Shown here: piece after piece, positions 60,618-64,000 of the stretch | How positions within the stretch are numbered: the stretch's first letter is position 1 | Layout of the letters: each line of letters starts with the position of its first letter | Assembly: GCA_025363475.1 (NCBI GenBank) | Contig: JANYDS010000003.1 | Location: forward strand, 52,747 to 116,746 | Source of the DNA: Terriglobia bacterium | GTDB lineage: Bacteria > Acidobacteriota > Terriglobia > Bryobacterales > Bryobacteraceae | DNA length: 64,000 nucleotides | Direction: 5' to 3' | Made by a program: the position numbers and the translations under genes | The notes under the pieces: generated by a model | The model's input: only the letters and a program-made list of their open reading frames with translations | What the model was told of the DNA's origin: nothing | The model's database searches: none

Positions 60618-61526
60618 TTAACTGCCTGCCCGGTCGGCTATTAACATCGACTGCAGAATTTGATCCGCCACGTCCTTAACGGCTGTGGGCGAGTGGGAAA
60701 GAAACAAGGTGTTGGTCTTGTCGTTCTCGCCGATCGCTTTAAGTGTGTCGAAATACTGAGTGATCATCACGAGCTGCATCACTTCCTTGGCAGATGCACC
60801 TTCCACCACCTTTTGAAACTGTTCGATGGAAAGCTGCAGACCTTCAATGATGGCGCGTCTTTGATTGGCAATTCCCTGGCCCTGCAGTGCTTTACTTTCG
60901 GCTTCGGCCTCGGCCCTTTTCACCACCAGGATCTTTTCCGCTTCGCCCCGCGCATTCGCAGCCACCTGCTCCCGCTGCGCTGCGTTGATGTCGTTCATGG
61001 CCGACTTCACTTTGGCGTCAGGAATGATATCGGTAACCAGAACGTTCACGATCTCATAGCCGAATAGAGCCATGTCCGCATCCAGTTCCAGTTTGACTGC
61101 GGCGGCGATGCTGGACTGGTTGGCAAAAACGTCGTCCAGAGTCATACCCGGAACATGGCCCAGGATTACCTGCTCGACGTACGATTTGATCTGTGCAACC
61201 GGATCAGAAAGTTTGTAATAGGCATCGTAAACTTTTTCGGGGCGAACGCGGTTCTGCACGGAAATAGGAATGGTGACAAAGACGTTGTCTTTGGTCTTCG
61301 TCTCCATGGTGAGCGTGATCTGGTTGACGCGCAGACTGACGATGCCGGCGACCGAATCAAACCAGGGCCGCTTCCAGTTCAGGCCCGGCTCTGCCACTCG
61401 CAGGAATTTGCCGAACCTTGTAATCACGGCCACCTCAGCGGTGCGCACCGTGAAAAAACTTGCAAAAAAGAGATAGAGAATGATGAAACCCACTGCCCAC
61501 ATGATGATCGAGTAAAGTTGTTCCAT
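60618..61526 (-). CDS. SPFH/Band-7 (stomatin/HflK-like) membrane protein
   Basis: About 302 residues: an N-terminal membrane segment (MWAVGFIILYLFFASFFTVR), then the SPFH domain with VITRFGKFLRVAEPGLNWKR, FVTIPISVQNRVRPEKVYDA, VEQVILGHVPGMTLDDVFAN and VLVTDIIPDAKVKSAMNDIN, and a helical C-terminal part rich in Glu/Ala (AAQREQVAANARGEAEKILV, VKRAEAEAESKALQGQGIAN). The likely role is a membrane scaffold or HflK-like protease regulator. ATG 61526 is preferred; ATG 61553 adds nine residues. Confidence 0.92.
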   Translation of the reverse strand: MEQLYSIIMWAVGFIILYLFFASFFTVRTAEVAVITRFGKFLRVAEPGLNWKRPWFDSVAGIVSLRVNQITLTMETKTKDNVFVTIPISVQNRVRPEKVYDAYYKLSDPVAQIKSYVEQVILGHVPGMTLDDVFANQSSIAAAVKLELDADMALFGYEIVNVLVTDIIPDAKVKSAMNDINAAQREQVAANARGEAEKILVVKRAEAEAESKALQGQGIANQRRAIIEGLQLSIEQFQKVVEGASAKEVMQLVMITQYFDTLKAIGENDKTNTLFLSHSPTAVKDVADQILQSMLIADRAGS

Positions 61527-61589
61527 TGTTGTGTTTGCCCGCGGATAAATCATCTCATGAAATGTTGCCGGGCGCTATAATTCTGGTCT

Positions 61590-63842
61590 GTGTCCCCGCG
61601 TGCGTTCAGACCAATCTTTGCCTGCCTGATGTGCTTCTTGTCCTGCTTTACGGCCACTGCCCAGAGCCGGGGCACGGGCCGCCCCAAAGTACGTGCCCGG
61701 CGCATGGCCGTGGCACCTGTCCTCGACGGTCTGGTGGACGAGGCAGCCTGGCTGGCAATTGAACCTGCCACAGGGCTGGTTCAGCAACAGCCTGAGGAAG
61801 GGCTCGCCTCCACAGAGAAGACGGAAGTTCGTTTCGGCTTTGACGACAAGAACCTCTACGTGGGAATCATCTGTTTCGACTCCCGCCCTGCGGATATCCT
61901 GGCGACGCAAAACAGACGTGACGGCAGTCTGATTGAGAGCGACTCAGTCCAGATCATGCTGGATACGTTTCACGACCGGCACAATGCCTTTATCTTCGGC
62001 ACCAGCCCGACAGGAATCGAGTATGACGCGCAGGTTTCCAAGGGTGGGCAGGGCGATACTAATGCCGGAAGACCGGGGAGCACGCAGGGCTCCGTACAGA
62101 ATCCCGGTGCCGCAGCGCTGAACCTCAACTGGGACGCGGTCTGGGAAGTGAAGGCGCGGATTACGCCGCGCGGCTGGGAAGCGGAAATGGTGATTCCGTT
62201 TGAGACGCTGCGTTATCAGCCAGGCAAAGACCGGACCTGGGGCCTGCAGGTTATGCGGAATCTGCGGCGACGCAACGAACAGTCGTTCTGGTCACCCATC
62301 ACGCGCGCGTTTGAGATATCGCAGATCGATGCGGCAGGCGAACTGGAAGGTTTGGATCTTGCTTTGCATCGCAAGGTGCAGGTGACCCCGTATGTCCTGG
62401 GCGGCCTGAATACGGACTACACGCGCACGGGCGAGCCGACGAAATTCGACAAGCAGGCGGGCGTGGACGTGAAGTACAGCCTGACGTCGTCGCTCACCCT
62501 GGACGCTACTGTGAATACTGATTTCGCGCAGGTCGAGGTGGATGAGCAGCAGATCAACCTGACCCGTTTCGATTTGTTCTTCCCCGAAAAGCGGCCCTTC
62601 TTTCTGGAGAACGCAGGTATTTTTGATTTCGGCACGCCGCAGGAGACGGAGATCTTCTTCACACGCCGCATCGGCATCGATGGGTCCGGCGCGCAGGTGC
62701 CGATTGACGCGGGCGCACGCGTGAGCGGGACGCTTGGTCGCTATGAACTCGGTTTTTTGAGCATGAAGACACGGGAGGTCAACGGGCTGGTGCCAGCCAA
62801 TGAGTACTCGGTGATTCGTGTGAAGCGGCAGTTACCCAACCGGTCCAGCGTGGGCGTGATCGCGGTGAACAGGCAAACGCTGACGCCGGGGACGAAGGCG
62901 CGCAATTACAACCGGACGTGGGGCGCGGATGCGGCAATCGGTATCGGCCGCTATATCAACTGGCAGAATTTTTATGCTGTAACGGATTCGCCGGGACTTA
63001 GTGGTTCAGACCACGCGCTGGGGTCGTCCTGGAAATTTGACAACAGTCATCATCAGCTTGTCTTCAGTTACAAGGAGACCGGAAAGAATTTCAACCCGGA
63101 GGTAGGTTATGTCCCGCGGACGAATTACCGGCGTCCCACAATTGCCTATCGCCGGACGTTCTACCCGAAAAATTCGCGCATACGCAGCATTTTTCCGCAT
63201 TTTCAGTGGAACCGCTGGTATACGCCAGGAACGAACGACCTAGAATCGGCATTCTATCATCATGACTTCTCGATGAACTGGCAGAACGGGGCGAGTCTGA
63301 CTGGTCCTTTTAATTCATACTTCGAACGTCTCGACAAGCCGTTCGAGGTGTTTCCGGGAATTAAGATTCAGCCGGGCCGCTACTCGTACAGTCAGATCTC
63401 GCCGCAATATACGACTAACCAGAGCGCGAAAGTGTTTGGCTCAGCGCAAATTATTGCGGGCCAGTTTTATAACGGGACGCAGCGCGCGGTGAACCTGGCG
63501 GGCAGTATTCGCAAGGGGGAAAAGCTGCTTTGGTCGGCAACGTATGCGCATAACATAATTGACCTGCCTGCAGGCAATTTCAACACCGACCTGATCGGAT
63601 TCCGTTTCAACTGGAGCTTCACGCCCAAGAGCTATCTGCAGACGTTTACGCAGTACAACAGCACTTCTCATCAGGTGGCGACTAATGTGCGATTTGCGCT
63701 GCTGTCCACTTCGAGTAACGGACTCTATATCGTATTTAACACGCGCGCTATCACGGTGGATTTCACTGACCCGCATAACATAGACCGGGTTACTTTGAGC
63801 CGGGCGCTGATTGTGAAGTATAACTACCGCTTCAACTTTTGA
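61590..63842 (+). CDS. Exported CBM9-like/DUF5916 outer-membrane barrel protein
   Basis: A 750-residue exported protein. After the signal peptide (CFLSCFTATAQS) residues ~35-220 resemble a CBM9 carbohydrate-binding fold: VRARRMAVAPVLDGLVDEAA, EVRFGFDDKNLYVGIICFDS, GSLIESDSVQIMLDTFHDRH, FGTSPTGIEYDAQ, WDAVWEVKARITPRGWEAEM and VIPFETLRYQPGKDRTWGLQ. Then comes a DUF5916-type beta-barrel (DFAQVEVDEQQINLTRFDLF, EKRPFFLENAGIFDFG), ending KYNYRFNF with terminal Phe. A role in outer-membrane glycan or peptide handling is inferred. Start is GTG 61590. Confidence 0.88.
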   Translation: MSPRAFRPIFACLMCFLSCFTATAQSRGTGRPKVRARRMAVAPVLDGLVDEAAWLAIEPATGLVQQQPEEGLASTEKTEVRFGFDDKNLYVGIICFDSRPADILATQNRRDGSLIESDSVQIMLDTFHDRHNAFIFGTSPTGIEYDAQVSKGGQGDTNAGRPGSTQGSVQNPGAAALNLNWDAVWEVKARITPRGWEAEMVIPFETLRYQPGKDRTWGLQVMRNLRRRNEQSFWSPITRAFEISQIDAAGELEGLDLALHRKVQVTPYVLGGLNTDYTRTGEPTKFDKQAGVDVKYSLTSSLTLDATVNTDFAQVEVDEQQINLTRFDLFFPEKRPFFLENAGIFDFGTPQETEIFFTRRIGIDGSGAQVPIDAGARVSGTLGRYELGFLSMKTREVNGLVPANEYSVIRVKRQLPNRSSVGVIAVNRQTLTPGTKARNYNRTWGADAAIGIGRYINWQNFYAVTDSPGLSGSDHALGSSWKFDNSHHQLVFSYKETGKNFNPEVGYVPRTNYRRPTIAYRRTFYPKNSRIRSIFPHFQWNRWYTPGTNDLESAFYHHDFSMNWQNGASLTGPFNSYFERLDKPFEVFPGIKIQPGRYSYSQISPQYTTNQSAKVFGSAQIIAGQFYNGTQRAVNLAGSIRKGEKLLWSATYAHNIIDLPAGNFNTDLIGFRFNWSFTPKSYLQTFTQYNSTSHQVATNVRFALLSTSSNGLYIVFNTRAITVDFTDPHNIDRVTLSRALIVKYNYRFNF

Positions 63843-63856
63843 ACGTCAGGGTCATG

Positions 63857-63888
63857 TAACCACTCCCTCACGGTCGCGGCTCTGTTAA
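63857..63888 (+). repeat. SRNREGAVR-type intergenic repeat copy
   Basis: TAACCACTCCCTCACGGTCG followed by CGGCTCTGTTAA. It sits between the DUF5916 stop and the last gene of the window, and its end overlaps the stop codon of that gene, which is read on the minus strand. Compare 20780, 41650 and 53247. Confidence 0.8.
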
Positions 63889-64000
63889 ATACGACCGCGA
63901 CCGAACAGGACCAGGAGCAGCACTACCAGCAGCACCACACCCAGACCACCGCCAGCGCCCCATTGGTTGTAACCGTAGTAACCGCCGCCGCCACCGAACA
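63885..64000 (-). CDS. Small Gly/Tyr-rich membrane protein, C-terminal part
   Basis: Only the end of the gene is in the window. It reads FGGGGGYYGYNQWGAGGG, then a hydrophobic segment GLGVVLLVVLLLVLFG and a short basic end RGRI. This is a short tail-anchored-like membrane protein with a glycine-rich front. The family is not recognised, and the start lies beyond the right edge. The stop is inside a repeat copy. Confidence 0.55.
   Translation of the reverse strand, partial: FGGGGGYYGYNQWGAGGGLGVVLLVVLLLVLFGRGRI

Overview
This window most likely comes from an Acidobacteriota chromosome, probably Bryobacterales (Solibacter-like). The grounds are family content: two VWFA-related acidobacterial proteins, an Oar-like TonB receptor with a carboxypeptidase-regulatory domain, a DUF6677 membrane protein, a YHYH-domain protein, a DUF5916 barrel, many small exported proteins of the Solibacter type, and a Gram-negative envelope (LptB, LptC/A, LptD, LolC/E, TolC). 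Coding density is high, genes often overlap by 1 to 11 bases, and GTG/TTG starts are common. No rRNA, tRNA, CRISPR array or insertion sequence was seen.

Layout. 1-3.4 kb: molybdopterin cofactor genes on the minus strand (moeA-moaC, then a mogA/moaB gene and the start of a VWFA-related gene), split by a plus-strand BrnT/BrnA toxin-antitoxin module. 3.6-7.9 kb: lptD, a zinc-ribbon/RDD membrane protein and an exported protein of unknown role. 8-10.1 kb: a decayed pair, RhuM (two single-base frameshifts) and a TIR-domain protein (one stop, one frameshift). 10.1-15 kb: cyclase-family protein, TgpA-type transglutaminase, lipoprotein, an unlisted 46-residue membrane protein, rph and rdgB. 15.1-17 kb: an ATPase plus TOPRIM-like two-gene cassette, the best candidate for an undescribed system. 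17-28.7 kb: YHYH/cupredoxin protein, DUF3667, beta-propeller, GAPDH, a very long TonB receptor followed directly by a VWFA-related protein, and larE. 28.7-36.6 kb: tautomerase, an mhqD/mhqO-like pair, glycosyltransferase, lysS, lolC/E, nth, a frameshifted HD gene, small membrane proteins and GNAT. 36.6-41.5 kb: lptC/A-lptB and a CHASE3-PAS-GGDEF protein. 41.6-44.2 kb: a second, damaged BrnTA module, a SEC-C protein, and rpmI-rplT with a coiled-coil gene. 44.3-53.2 kb: 2'-5' RNA ligase-like protein, acyl-CoA synthetase, a barrel-less amidohydrolase-like lipoprotein, M28 peptidase, and a tight five-gene run (NtrB/NtrC-like pair, TPR protein, two small exported proteins). 53.2-64 kb: ppa, DinB, truA, exported VOC protein, pyrE, two tandem TolC paralogues, SPFH protein, DUF5916 barrel and the end of a small membrane protein gene.

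Two themes stand out. First, defence and toxin-antitoxin genes are repeatedly damaged here (BrnT1 lacks a normal start; BrnT2, BrnA2, RhuM, TIR and an HD gene carry stops or frameshifts), while housekeeping genes are intact; the ATPase/TOPRIM-like cassette is the one accessory system that reads as whole. Second, at least four copies of a ~30-bp intergenic repeat lie at gene ends, one of which supplies the C-terminus of BrnA2. All functions are inferred by reading motifs; no database search was run.
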